64,000 nt of DNA from Parasulfitobacter algicola (GTDB lineage Bacteria; Pseudomonadota; Alphaproteobacteria; Rhodobacterales; Rhodobacteraceae): the NCBI RefSeq assembly GCF_013315265.1, contig NZ_JABUFE010000005.1, positions 62,001 to 126,000 on the forward strand. Reading direction: 5' to 3'. The position numbers and the translations under genes are program-made. Shown piece after piece: positions 18,307 through 27,479 of the stretch (within the stretch, counting starts at the first letter, position 1; each line of letters starts with the position of its first letter). Under the pieces are notes generated by a model, which was not told the origin of the DNA, ran no database searches, and saw only the letters and a program-made list of their open reading frames with translations.

Positions 18307-18945
18307 TTAAGGTGCAGCAGTGTTCCTGGGTCGCAGATACAAATAGCAAATCCGGTAAAGTTCGAGCAGAACCAACGGCGCAAAGTGAACAAGCACCGGG
18401 CCGAGCCTGTTCCAATTATGCAATGCAGCCCCGTGTATCAACGTTAAAAGAGCGGCCGCATATGTGCTGCGTTGCAACATTTTCCAAAACCGCCCCATGC
18501 GGCGCAAGAAATAATCCATCGAGGTCACAGCAAGTGGAATAAATATCACAACGGCAAGCCAACCAGTCCAGATATATAGCTTTGGCAAATCGGCAACCAT
18601 GCGCGCCGCAGTTTCTTCATCAATAAGGTAAAAAACGGTGTGCATAGCGGCATAGCCAAATGCCGCGACCCCAAAATAGCGACGGTTTTTCTTAAGCCAT
18701 TGTGGCCCACGCCACCCACGCAACAGCAAAACCAGTGGGGATGCCAAAATCGCGATAATCATGAAACGGGCAGAAAACTCTCCGGTTGGATGCAATAATT
18801 GATGCACGATTTTAGGGCCATCAGCGGTCGCAAGGACGATAGTAAATCCAAGGGCAGGGAGGGATAGCAGACCCACAGCCAATAGGGAGAAAACCGAGAC
18901 ACGGGCGATACCTTTCTGTCTTTGAGGCGTATTAGATATGGTCAC
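18307..18945 (-). CDS. MsrQ-like ferric reductase-type membrane protein
   Basis: About 213 residues with six hydrophobic helices, matching the ferric-reductase-like transmembrane family that includes MsrQ, the haem b subunit that passes electrons to the periplasmic methionine sulfoxide reductase MsrP. Visible marks are HPTGEFSARFMI, FGYAAMHTVFYL (His in helix 3) and TLIHGAALHNW. The position that is usually His in MsrQ (LHRLVY) is Gln here (LQRSTY). The open frame runs to 19107 into azoR; I chose the GTG at 18945 because it precedes helix 1 and avoids the overlap, but no good ribosome site is seen. No msrP is nearby. Confidence 0.6.
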   Translation of the reverse strand: MTISNTPQRQKGIARVSVFSLLAVGLLSLPALGFTIVLATADGPKIVHQLLHPTGEFSARFMIIAILASPLVLLLRGWRGPQWLKKNRRYFGVAAFGYAAMHTVFYLIDEETAARMVADLPKLYIWTGWLAVVIFIPLAVTSMDYFLRRMGRFWKMLQRSTYAAALLTLIHGAALHNWNRLGPVLVHFAPLVLLELYRICYLYLRPRNTAAP

Positions 18946-18997
18946 TGTGCTATAACGAGCCAATTGGTATTTTCCGGCACGCTTGCAGTTGCTGCTT

Positions 18998-19612
18998 TCA
19001 TTTTGCGGCTGTTGACAGCGCACCTGCGAGTGTGCCGATGAATTCTTCCATCGTGGTTTCGCCCATGTCGACGGCTTTCGCACCGCCACCGGCGACCACC
19101 GTGACATCTTCGATGCCGATGGTGTTCAGGACCAGTTCCAAGTATTTCTGTGCGATGTTACGGTGTGCTATGGGAGAGCCCTTTGTATAAACGCCGCCTG
19201 AGGCAATCAGTACCGTTGCTTTTTTATCCGTCACCAGACCAGAGCCATCCATGCCAAGCGTCTTGCCCTTGCGTACAATATGATCCACCCAGGCTTTCAA
19301 GGATGCAGGGACATTGTAATTGTAGACCGGCGTAGCGATGACGATCTCATCTGCGTCCAAAAGCTCGGCCACCAATGCATCAGACAGCGCAAGCGCTTGC
19401 TTCATCTCAGGTGTATGCTGATCGGGTGGTGTAAAATAGGCGTGCAACCAAGGCGCAGATACGAACTCTAAAGCCGTTTCTGCCAGATCACGTTGCAAGA
19501 CTTCGCCACCAGCATGGGCGGTCTTCCATTCAGAGATAAATTTTTCTGTCATATTGCGCGAGATGGACCCGTTTCCGCGGGGACTGGTTTCTACGACGAG
19601 TAGTTTAGACAT
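18998..19612 (-). CDS. azoR: FMN-dependent NADH:quinone oxidoreductase (azoreductase)
   Basis: A 204-residue flavodoxin-fold protein of the AzoR family, which reduces quinones and azo compounds with NADH using FMN. Recognised by [17 protein letters not shown] (phosphate loop), [19 protein letters not shown] and [10 protein letters not shown] short ribosome site (AGGAGC) precedes the ATG. It lies divergent from a LysR regulator with 131 bp between them, so quinone- or electrophile-responsive control by that regulator is likely but inferred. Confidence 0.92.
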   Translation of the reverse strand: MSKLLVVETSPRGNGSISRNMTEKFISEWKTAHAGGEVLQRDLAETALEFVSAPWLHAYFTPPDQHTPEMKQALALSDALVAELLDADEIVIATPVYNYNVPASLKAWVDHIVRKGKTLGMDGSGLVTDKKATVLIASGGVYTKGSPIAHRNIAQKYLELVLNTIGIEDVTVVAGGGAKAVDMGETTMEEFIGTLAGALSTAAK

Positions 19613-19743
19613 ATGTTGGCTCCTAGATGCTTTAAAACAAAGCCGCGCATGTGAGGCGCCGCATTTATCGCCACCATTGCGAAAAAAACCTTTTATAAAA
19701 CCGATGAAATAGTGATAAAGAGCATCATGCAGGATGATGATCT

Positions 19744-20643
19744 ATGATCGGCAAACTCACACTTGATCAACTGCGCGTCTTGGTCGCGGTCGCAGACACC
19801 GGCAGCTTTACCGCCGCCAGCCGCGCAGTGGGCCGGGCACAATCTGCAATCAGTCAGATGATAGCAGCGTTGGAAAATTCGCAAGGCGTGCAGCTTTTTG
19901 ACAGGACTGGCTACCGGCCCGTGCTGACAGAGGCCGGACGAGTTCTTGTTTCGCAAGCGCGTACGACTCTTTCCAATGCCAAACGCTTTGAAGCCATGGC
20001 CGAACATATGCGCAGCGGTGTCGAGGCAGAGTTGACCCTTGCAATCGATCCGCTCGTTCCAAGCGATCCTTTCATGCGCGGTCTTCGCGATCTGAATGAA
20101 AGATATCCTGACCTTTCAATCTCTTTTTCTACCGAAGGTTTAGGCGGATCACTGCGGCGCTTGCGGGATAGAACGGCGGCGCTTGGAATATGCATACTCT
20201 TGCCGACTGTTCCGGACGATGTTGTTGCTTATCCGTTGATGCAGGTTGCAATGAAGCCGGTCGTCTCGGTCAATCATCCACTTGCACAACACAAGAGATC
20301 CCTACAGCGCAGCGATCTTGAACCCCACATTCAGTTGGTTCTGTCCGATCCTGTCGACCCTGGTGGACCAAATTATGGTTTGACCAGCACACGCATCTGG
20401 CGATTTTCCGATTTGAACCGCAGGCTTGATTTTCTTCTTGGCGGGTTCGGTTGGTGCCGTATGCCCGACCACCTTATCGCCAAAGCCCTTTCAGAAGGGC
20501 GGCTCGTTTTGCTCGACATTGAAGACGACAATGCTCCACAACAAGGACCACCGATCTATGCAGCACATATGCGTGACAAAACGATTGGCCCTGCTGCACG
20601 CTGGTTTCTAGATGCGATGCGGGAATTTATGATGATCGACTAA
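19744..20643 (+). CDS. LysR family transcriptional regulator, next to azoR
   Basis: A 299-residue LysR-type regulator. The N-terminal helix-turn-helix reads LTLDQLRVLVAVADTGSFTAASRAV with GRAQSAISQMIAALE, and the substrate-binding domain follows from about residue 90. AGGA at 19732-19735 sits 8 bases before the ATG. Divergent from azoR, which it probably controls. The effector is unknown. Confidence 0.92.
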   Translation: MIGKLTLDQLRVLVAVADTGSFTAASRAVGRAQSAISQMIAALENSQGVQLFDRTGYRPVLTEAGRVLVSQARTTLSNAKRFEAMAEHMRSGVEAELTLAIDPLVPSDPFMRGLRDLNERYPDLSISFSTEGLGGSLRRLRDRTAALGICILLPTVPDDVVAYPLMQVAMKPVVSVNHPLAQHKRSLQRSDLEPHIQLVLSDPVDPGGPNYGLTSTRIWRFSDLNRRLDFLLGGFGWCRMPDHLIAKALSEGRLVLLDIEDDNAPQQGPPIYAAHMRDKTIGPAARWFLDAMREFMMID

Positions 20644-20768
20644 CATGTGCCGGACTTTCACGAGCTGTTAAACGGAACTGCGCTGATCGTGCCCCAACGG
20701 CAAAATCCAAGTTAGCATCCATATTGTTTGGCGCCATTCCTGTATCGGACCGCGTCCAGTGTAAAAGA

Positions 20769-22256
20769 CTATTCGCGTTTGCCTTGGACAATTCGATCCA
20801 AAATCATGGCACAGAAAAGAATGGCAAAGCCGGCAAGTATACCTTGACCTACGGATGCATATTGAAGTGCCTCAAGCACATCCTCGCCCAGGCCCTTTGC
20901 CCCAATCAATGATGCAACAACGACCATCGCAAGGCTTAGCATGATCGTCTGGTTTATACCCGCCAAGATAGAGGGAGCAGCCAGGGGCAAGTCAACTTTG
21001 GTCAACAAGAACCATTTGGACGCCCCATAAGCAATGGCCGCCTCGCGGATAGTGTCCGGAACACCGCGCAGGCCCAGCACCGTCAGGCGGACGACTGGGG
21101 TGCCACCAAAGATCATCGTGGTGACGACCGCAGCAGGTTTACCGGTCCCGAAGAATGCGATCACAGGGATCATGAACACAAAGGCTGGCATCGTTTGCAT
21201 GAAGTCCATGATTGGGCGCACGACGGCGTAAAAGCGTGGGCGTCGCGCGCAGAACAGACCCACCGGGATACCAATCGCGATGGAAATACAAGCCGCTGTC
21301 CCCAGCAAGGCCAACGTTGTCATTGCTTTTTCCCAAAATCCCAGAAAGCCCATATAGGCCAAAAATGCGCCGGAAAAGATCGCCGCACGTTTCCCTGCAG
21401 ACAGCCAGGTCAGAAGAATAATGAAACTACCGATCACGGGCCATGGTGTATCAACAAACAAAACCTCTAACGCATCCAGAACAGAGCGGATGCCGAATGT
21501 GATCACCTGGAAAAACCATTCACCAGACTCGATTACCACTGCGAAAAATGCTTCGACACGATCAATCGCATCAAGACGAATATCAGGGCTGGTCGGAAAG
21601 TCGGTCAGCCATGTGATCACGCCCGGGAAGGCGTAATGAATAACGGTGGCTCCGATCACCAGAACACTGAACGTCGCGGCGATTGCAGTTCTGAAAGGAT
21701 TAAGCCCCGCGCTGACAGAGCGGTCTGAAAGCCATTCCGAATACCGTTTTTCCAGGGCGCTATTGGCGATTGCACCTGCGCAAATTTTGATAATGATAAG
21801 CGATATAAGACCAGTCAGGGTGACCCAAATGGCACCTGCTTCCAGCTGCACGATCTCAGCTTCGATGTCTGTCAACGCACCTTCAAGCGATGTAATCGTA
21901 CGCTCGAATACGGCCACGTTGTCGGCGTTATTCTCTATCGCGGCGGCAAGTTGTTCACGGCGAAAGGCCAGCGTGCCTTCGATCTGTGCGATCCTGTCGC
22001 GCGCACTGGCGCCAAGATCCCCGAACAGTCCGCGGCCCAGTTGGATATAGGCGAATGCCTCAAGAATAACGAAGGTCAGCGCCCAGTTCCAAAGCCCGCG
22101 CATGCCGAACCAAATGGGACCAAGCAGGGCAGCAACCCAATTAAAGGTCCACGTGAATGTTGCGCTTGCGCCGATTTTCTGGAACTGGTTGCGGTAATAA
22201 TTGTGGCTTGTTGTGACGAAATCAGACAACAGCTCATCTTTGGTTTTATCGGTCAT
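20769..22256 (-). CDS. Glycine-betaine-type ABC transporter permease with N-terminal extension
   Basis: A 495-residue permease of the ProW/OpuAB family. The second half holds the binding-protein-dependent transport domain, with TPVVRLTVLGLRGVPDTIREAAIAYGASKW as the EAA loop that docks on the ATPase. The first 200 residues are unusual: NYYRNQFQKIGASATFTWTFNW with WFGMRGLWNWAL resembles DUF2628-type sequence, followed by a predicted coiled coil at about 85-135 (rich in Glu, Ala, Leu) and a further helix. It follows the ATPase gene by 3 bp and is last in its operon. The substrate is probably betaine-like, by family. Confidence 0.85.
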   Translation of the reverse strand: MTDKTKDELLSDFVTTSHNYYRNQFQKIGASATFTWTFNWVAALLGPIWFGMRGLWNWALTFVILEAFAYIQLGRGLFGDLGASARDRIAQIEGTLAFRREQLAAAIENNADNVAVFERTITSLEGALTDIEAEIVQLEAGAIWVTLTGLISLIIIKICAGAIANSALEKRYSEWLSDRSVSAGLNPFRTAIAATFSVLVIGATVIHYAFPGVITWLTDFPTSPDIRLDAIDRVEAFFAVVIESGEWFFQVITFGIRSVLDALEVLFVDTPWPVIGSFIILLTWLSAGKRAAIFSGAFLAYMGFLGFWEKAMTTLALLGTAACISIAIGIPVGLFCARRPRFYAVVRPIMDFMQTMPAFVFMIPVIAFFGTGKPAAVVTTMIFGGTPVVRLTVLGLRGVPDTIREAAIAYGASKWFLLTKVDLPLAAPSILAGINQTIMLSLAMVVVASLIGAKGLGEDVLEALQYASVGQGILAGFAILFCAMILDRIVQGKRE

Positions 22257-22259
22257 AGC

Positions 22260-23318
22260 TCAAGACGTCTCCGTTCCTTCGATGACCGTGCGCAGCAGGT
22301 CAGATCGGGTAATGACACCAACAGGCGCGCCGTTTGCATCGACGATTGCTGCAGGTTGGTCAGAGGTGATGGCGGCATCAATCAATTCACCCAAGTGGGC
22401 ATCCTGAGTGAATGTCTGTGCATCTGCGGACAGTGTGCCATGGACGCTTTCAAACGCGGCCAGATCCTGCATTACGGCGTGGGCACGCACGACCTTTAGT
22501 CGCGAAATACCTGCAACAAAGTCCGAAACATAGTCATCAACAGGGTTCATCACGATATCTTCGGGTGTGCCGGTCTGGATCACCATACCATCGCGCATAA
22601 TTGCGATGCGGTCGCCGATGCGGACAGCTTCGTCCAGATCGTGGGTAATAAACACCGTTGTTTTGTTCATATTGGCGGCGAGCCCCATAAATTCGCCCTG
22701 CAATTGACGACGGATCAGGGGATCAAGTGCTGAAAACGGTTCATCCATCAACAAGACTTCTGGATCAGCGGCCAAAGCACGGGCAAGGCCCACACGTTGC
22801 TGCATACCGCCTGAAAGCTCGTGCGCAAATTTATTACCCCAGCCTGTCAGATCGACCATTTCAATGGTCCGCTCAGCCACTTCCATGCGTTGGTTTTTCG
22901 CGACGCCGCGAATTTCCAACGGCAGGGCCACATTGTCCAATACAGACCGATGCGGCATAAGCGCAAAATTTTGGAAGACCATCGCGATATGTTCGTTGCG
23001 GTATCGGCGCAATTCATCCGGAGCCATCGCCATGATATTCTGTCCGTTGACGGTGATGGTCCCAGAGGTCGGTTCCAACAAACGGTTTATATGGCGTACC
23101 AGCGTCGATTTGCCGGACCCAGACAGTCCCATGACACAAAAAATCTCGCCAGGTTTGATATGCATCGTGGCATCGGCAACACCCACGACGCAGTTATATT
23201 TTTCCAACACCTGCTTTTTGGTGATTGCGGTGGCGCGAACATCTGCAATCGCCTCTGTGGCGCGGGCGCCAAAGATTTTCCAGACGTTTGATATTTCGAT
23301 TGCGAATTCTTGCGACAC
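22260..23318 (-). CDS. Glycine-betaine-type ABC transporter ATPase with CBS domain
   Basis: A 352-residue ProV/OpuAA-family ATPase. Walker A is GLSGSGKSTL, the ABC signature is ELSGGMQQRVGLARAL, and Walker B is VLLMDEPFSALD. The last 75 residues form a CBS pair remnant ending IVDANGAPVGVITRSDLL; CBS regions in OpuA sense ionic strength, so osmotic gating is plausible. It starts with GTG at 23318, with AAGGGG upstream. It lies between the binding protein and permease genes. Confidence 0.92.
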   Translation of the reverse strand: MSQEFAIEISNVWKIFGARATEAIADVRATAITKKQVLEKYNCVVGVADATMHIKPGEIFCVMGLSGSGKSTLVRHINRLLEPTSGTITVNGQNIMAMAPDELRRYRNEHIAMVFQNFALMPHRSVLDNVALPLEIRGVAKNQRMEVAERTIEMVDLTGWGNKFAHELSGGMQQRVGLARALAADPEVLLMDEPFSALDPLIRRQLQGEFMGLAANMNKTTVFITHDLDEAVRIGDRIAIMRDGMVIQTGTPEDIVMNPVDDYVSDFVAGISRLKVVRAHAVMQDLAAFESVHGTLSADAQTFTQDAHLGELIDAAITSDQPAAIVDANGAPVGVITRSDLLRTVIEGTETS

Positions 23319-23383
23319 GGATCAGATCCCCTTGGCAGACAGGGTACCGCCCCAAAGGTGCGGTACCAGTTGTTCAAATCGGA

Positions 23384-24334
23384 TTAAAGACCAAGCCAGC
23401 TGTCGACACGGTCAGAGTTGGCAGCAACCCAGTCGCGGGCCACATCCGCAGGGTCTTTGCCGCCCTCAATTTGAAATGCAAAGTCCGACACTGTTTCGCC
23501 ATCAAGTTGGATATTTGCCAGCAAGTCGGCAATCGCCGGTGATCGCTCTGACAAGGTGCTTGAGTAAGCAATCTGGACATTCTTAAGTGCATCTTCGGTC
23601 ATGACCTTTGAATTTTCAAACCAGTCAGGATCATCAGAGGGTTGGATCGCAATGTATTGTTCAGGATCGAAAGGGGGCTCGGACAAGCGGACAATATCGT
23701 GCTGGAACCAAATCGCATGCGGAGAATAACAATAAAATGCATAACCCATCTCTTTGCGGATACTGTCACCTACGGTTGCCGTCATGACAGCCTGATCTGC
23801 GCGGATCGGTTCCATGAATGGCATCAAGCCATAATCACGGACCTTAACTTCGTTCACATTTGCAGAGGCCCAGCCAGGTGCGCCGATCCAGATTTCGCCT
23901 TTGCCATTGCCGTCGCTGTCCATCAGCGCGGCAATCTCTGGACGGGCCAAATCAAAGATCGAGGTCACATTATTTGCTTCAGAAAACGCACGACTGACAC
24001 AAAAGCTCTGCTTTCCTTCATAGGAGTTGTCAGACAGGATAACGGTTCCTTCTTCTTCGACATATTTATCGGTAAAGCTTTGTTGGTTGGGCAACCAAAC
24101 GTCCGGATGCACGTCAATATCGCCATTGCCTTGGCCCATCGCCTGAAAGATGCTGGCGTTATTGCCGGGGACCAGTTCTGCCTGACCGCCCATACGGGTT
24201 TCGACGATTTCAGCGATCAGATGCGCGATGGCCTGTGCACCAGTCCATGCGGGCGCGCCAATCTTAACCTCTTCGGCAGAAGCTGCACCAGTCAATGACA
24301 TGGCGAAGACTGTTGAGAATAGTAATTTTTTCAT
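23384..24334 (-). CDS. Glycine-betaine-type substrate-binding protein
   Basis: A 316-residue periplasmic OpuAC-family protein with signal peptide MKKLLFSTVFAMSLTGAASA and mature start near AEEVKIGAP. Aromatic residues typical of quaternary-amine cages are present in IGAPAWTGAQ, HPDVWLPNQQ and IGAPGWASAN. GGAGAG sits just upstream of the ATG at 24334; the longer frame to 24505 is non-coding. It precedes the ATPase by 65 bp. Betaine, choline, proline or DMSP-like compounds are all possible ligands. Confidence 0.9.
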   Translation of the reverse strand: MKKLLFSTVFAMSLTGAASAEEVKIGAPAWTGAQAIAHLIAEIVETRMGGQAELVPGNNASIFQAMGQGNGDIDVHPDVWLPNQQSFTDKYVEEEGTVILSDNSYEGKQSFCVSRAFSEANNVTSIFDLARPEIAALMDSDGNGKGEIWIGAPGWASANVNEVKVRDYGLMPFMEPIRADQAVMTATVGDSIRKEMGYAFYCYSPHAIWFQHDIVRLSEPPFDPEQYIAIQPSDDPDWFENSKVMTEDALKNVQIAYSSTLSERSPAIADLLANIQLDGETVSDFAFQIEGGKDPADVARDWVAANSDRVDSWLGL

Positions 24335-24384
24335 TTTTTCTCTCCACTGTTGATGAACGCGCCGCCGGTTGGCGCAATCTGTTT

Positions 24385-25173
24385 TCAGACATTTTCCGGC
24401 AGAAATTCCTTGATCATTGCGTTGAAGATTTCGGGTTTTTCCATGTGGGCATTGTGGCCGCAGCCAGGCAAAACGCCCAAACTGCTGCCTTTGATACCAC
24501 GCCACAAAGCTTCGGGTTGGGACCAGCCATAAGACCGGTCACGGTCACCCCAGAGTATCAGTGTCGGTTGGGTGATCTGGTCAAGGGCGGCACGCCCATC
24601 CCACCCTTCCATGGCTGTTAGACCCGCCAATGCGGTATCCACACTGACGTTTTCGCCCATCATGGCACATATGGGAAAACCTTGGGCGGCTTTTCCTTCG
24701 GTGAACCACGTCGCCGCGATCCGGTGCGCAGTTGCCGCGGCCCCATCATTGCGCACGCGATCCTTTGAGGTATCAATGGTTTCAAATCGGTTGGGCATTA
24801 CGCCCTGCGGGCCAGTGCCATAGCACACCAGCCGGTCAATCCGCACAGGCGCCATTGCGGCCATTTGCTGGGCGATCATGCCGCCCATGGAATGCCCGAC
24901 CAGATGAAAACGGCCGATCCCAAGACGATCAAGAAAGGTTAAAATCTGATCGGCATAGCCTTCAATCGTATCCAAAGAAAGCTGATCCGTATTGCCGCCA
25001 TAGCCAGACAATTCTGGTACGATGACGTCGAACGTATCGCTAAACGACACTAACTGTTGTTCCCAAAGGGCCGCCCCACCCAAGAACCCATGCACGAACA
25101 CCAACGGAAATCCGTGCCCTTTGCGCAAGTAAGTGAGGCCGTTCTCGGCCGAAAGGGGTGTGCTGATGTTCAT
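24385..25173 (-). CDS. Alpha/beta hydrolase
   Basis: A 262-residue alpha/beta hydrolase. The oxyanion motif is VFVHGFLGG, the nucleophile elbow is VGHSMGG, the acid is in ILWGDRDRSY and the His is in GCGHNAHMEKPE. It resembles esterases and ring-cleavage-product hydrolases, but the substrate is not readable. It lies 50 bp upstream of the betaine-type transporter genes on the same strand, so it may release or process the transported compound. Its ATG overlaps the stop of the PLP-enzyme remnant (ATGA). Confidence 0.88.
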   Translation of the reverse strand: MNISTPLSAENGLTYLRKGHGFPLVFVHGFLGGAALWEQQLVSFSDTFDVIVPELSGYGGNTDQLSLDTIEGYADQILTFLDRLGIGRFHLVGHSMGGMIAQQMAAMAPVRIDRLVCYGTGPQGVMPNRFETIDTSKDRVRNDGAAATAHRIAATWFTEGKAAQGFPICAMMGENVSVDTALAGLTAMEGWDGRAALDQITQPTLILWGDRDRSYGWSQPEALWRGIKGSSLGVLPGCGHNAHMEKPEIFNAMIKEFLPENV

Positions 25174-25448
25174 ACAGCACCGCCTGAGTGAATAAAGACG
25201 ATGTTTATTTCGCAGTTCAGAATGCTTTTCTTAATCAACTTTATCGTGCCCGACATATCTTTGTCGGAATAGACGGGATCAGGGAAAATCGACTTTTCAA
25301 GCCCAAGCAGTGGAATCGCGTCGACTTTGCTGTTCGTGGTTTGCCCATAGTCAGAAACTAAGTCATCGGCATATGCCAAGGTTATGCTTTTGGATGTTTC
25401 ATCCCGTTCGCCGATCATTTGGGCGGTAATTGCTGCAAGTTTATGCAT
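25170..25448 (-). pseudogene. C-terminal remnant of a PLP-dependent desulfhydrase/ACC-deaminase-like enzyme
   Basis: A 92-residue open frame whose sequence matches only the last part of the D-cysteine desulfhydrase, ACC deaminase and L-cysteate sulfo-lyase family: DLVSDYGQTTNSKVDAIPLL, then DPVYSDKDMSGTIKLI and NIVFIHSGGAV. The full enzyme is about 330 residues; the N-terminal two thirds, including the PLP lysine, are missing, and the last 10-15 residues are cut by a stop that overlaps the hydrolase start. No upstream continuation is seen in any frame in the 219 bp before it. It could be expressed as a leader peptide that couples translation to the hydrolase. Confidence 0.7.
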
Positions 25449-25667
25449 ATTGGCGATCTGTTACGTACATTTTGCAAACTGGATGCACGGGTATCGGGCT
25501 TGATGCATATGAGGTGTCTCCAATAGTAATAATCTAGCGGCTTGACCTGCATCATCAGCGTAGTCACGAAAGGTGCAACGTGGCCAATTCAAACTATTCA
25601 TCGGGTTATTCTGAATTTGCATAACCTTTGTGCTGCGCGTAGGTTCGCATGAAAAAGGCAGAATGCG

Positions 25668-26588
25668 ATGGATCTGAATTGGCTGCAGGATTTTGTTTGT
25701 CTTGGACGTACGCTTAGCTTCACTCGTGCCGCAGAAGAGCGGAATATAACGCAATCGGCGTTCAGTCGCCGTGTCAAATCGCTTGAAAACTGGATCGGCG
25801 TCGCGTTGATAGATCGCGCAACATTTCCAGTTCAACTCTCACCCGCAGGACGACAGTTCTTGCCGGTTGCCAAGGCCATCATTGCAGAGTTGCTGGACGC
25901 ACGCCAAGCGATCCGCGAACAAGACCAAGGCGATAAATCATTCCAGCGCTTCGCAGTACTTCATACGATTTCTGTTAACTATCTAACGGCGCGACTGGAA
26001 GAGCTGGAAGCAAAGATCGATACCCTCAGGGCGCGTGTTATTTCCGATAGCCTAAGTACATGTTGTCAACTTTTGGCAGAAGGGGGCTGTGACTTTCTGT
26101 TGTGTTATCGTCACCCTGATGTGCCACTTGTCTTGGATGAAAGTCAGTTTTCCTGCTGTGATCTAGGGACTGAATGGATGATACCGGTTGGCCAGACACA
26201 GGCGATGACAACCCATGGATGGCGATTGCCTGGCCGCGCGAGTGAACCCGTGCCTTATCTGGCATACGAACGATCTTCGTTTCTGGGCGCAGTTGTCGAT
26301 CAAACGATCAGCAGGCAAAATCTGCATCTAAACGTCCGTTATGTGGATGGGCTGGTCGAGGCGATCAAACGCAGGGTTTTGAACGGCAGTGGCGTTGGCT
26401 GGCTGCCCTTTTCTGCCATCAAGGAAGAGTTGGCAGCCGGTCAAGTCCAAGAAATCGGCGCCGCAGCACTAAAGGCGCAAATGACGCTTTCGGTTTTCTG
26501 CTCGCCCTCACGACTAGATGACAATGGCAAAGAGGTTTGGGAACAATTCGTAACGTCGGAGGCGGAAAAAACTGAGCAAGGTTGTTAA
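25668..26588 (+). CDS. LysR family regulator, HypT-like
   Basis: A 306-residue LysR regulator of the subgroup with MDLNWLQDFVCLGRTLSFT and TQSAFSRRVKSLENWIGV, resembling HypT/YjiE-type proteins, including GSGVGWLPFSAIKEEL late in the chain. It is divergent from the PLP-enzyme remnant and hydrolase-transporter operon and probably once controlled the intact enzyme. An imperfect pair of AATTCA (25586-25591) and TGAATT (25612-25617) in the gap could be an operator. The stop overlaps an open frame leading into the DUF4336 gene. Confidence 0.9.
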   Translation: MDLNWLQDFVCLGRTLSFTRAAEERNITQSAFSRRVKSLENWIGVALIDRATFPVQLSPAGRQFLPVAKAIIAELLDARQAIREQDQGDKSFQRFAVLHTISVNYLTARLEELEAKIDTLRARVISDSLSTCCQLLAEGGCDFLLCYRHPDVPLVLDESQFSCCDLGTEWMIPVGQTQAMTTHGWRLPGRASEPVPYLAYERSSFLGAVVDQTISRQNLHLNVRYVDGLVEAIKRRVLNGSGVGWLPFSAIKEELAAGQVQEIGAAALKAQMTLSVFCSPSRLDDNGKEVWEQFVTSEAEKTEQGC

Positions 26589-26716
26589 TTCATAATTACG
26601 TCCGAATGACGGTTTCAGTGACGTATTTCAATGAACACAGTCCTATGACCTTGGACAGATCGGACACTGCAATATATTGTTGCCAGACACACGCCAAAAA
26701 AAGGAACAGCTCAGCC

Positions 26717-27409
26717 GTGACACCCTTTGGCCCTGCGCTTTGGCTTTTTGATGGTCCTGCGGTCACAGGTGCAGCGGGCTTTCAATTTCCCACCCGCATG
26801 GCCGTAATTCGCCTGCCCGGTGACGGCGGGTTATGGATTTGGTCCCCTGTCGCTTTGACTCAAGATGTTCGCGTCGCCATTGATGCCCTTGGTCCTGTTC
26901 ATCATCTGGTTGCCCCCAATAATTTGCACCATATGTTTCTTGCACAATGGGCCGCTGCCTATCCAGATGCACGAGTTCACGCCGCGCCCGGTCTGACACA
27001 ACAAATCACAGGAACCGCAATTCATTCGACGATGGGTGACGACTCTGACCCCGCTTGGGCCGGGGCGGTGGATCAGGTGGCGGTACGGGGAAATCGGATC
27101 ACGACCGAGGTGGTGTTCTTCCACCAGGAATCTGCCACTGTGCTTGTGACGGACCTGGTGCAGCAGATCCCACAAGGCTGGTATCGTGGGTGGCGCGCTG
27201 TGGTCGCCCGACTTGACCTGATGACGGCCCCCGTACCGTCCGTGCCTCGCAAGTTTCGTATTGCAACGATAGACAAAGCCAGCGCGCGAGATGACGTCAA
27301 GCGCATCTTGGAATGGCCTGCTCGCCGCCTCGTTATGGCGCATGGCACCCCTATGCAGTCAGGTGCAAAAGAGGCGTTGCAGCAAGCGTTCAACTGGCTA
27401 ATGCGCTAA
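26717..27409 (+). CDS. DUF4336 family protein
   Basis: About 230 residues of the DUF4336 family, related to metallo-beta-lactamase folds but without a complete metal motif. Recognised by PTRMAVIRLPGDGGLWIWSP, ALGPVHHLVAPNNLHHMFLAQW and a late LVMAHGTPM. I chose the GTG at 26717, which has AAGGAA 12 bases upstream and leaves the conserved start (VTPFGPALWLFDGP); the longer reading from 26582 overlaps the LysR stop and has unlikely sequence. Function unknown. Confidence 0.7.
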   Translation: MTPFGPALWLFDGPAVTGAAGFQFPTRMAVIRLPGDGGLWIWSPVALTQDVRVAIDALGPVHHLVAPNNLHHMFLAQWAAAYPDARVHAAPGLTQQITGTAIHSTMGDDSDPAWAGAVDQVAVRGNRITTEVVFFHQESATVLVTDLVQQIPQGWYRGWRAVVARLDLMTAPVPSVPRKFRIATIDKASARDDVKRILEWPARRLVMAHGTPMQSGAKEALQQAFNWLMR

Positions 27410-27479
27410 GGCTATGCCCTAACTAACGCGCAGCACATTAGCAAAGCTGGCATTCCGCCACAGAGCATGACGAACAGCA

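Noticed and set aside
18946-19107. MsrQ-like gene extending into azoR
   Set aside because: The extra 54 residues are a shadow of azoR; the hydrophobic region begins only after 18945.
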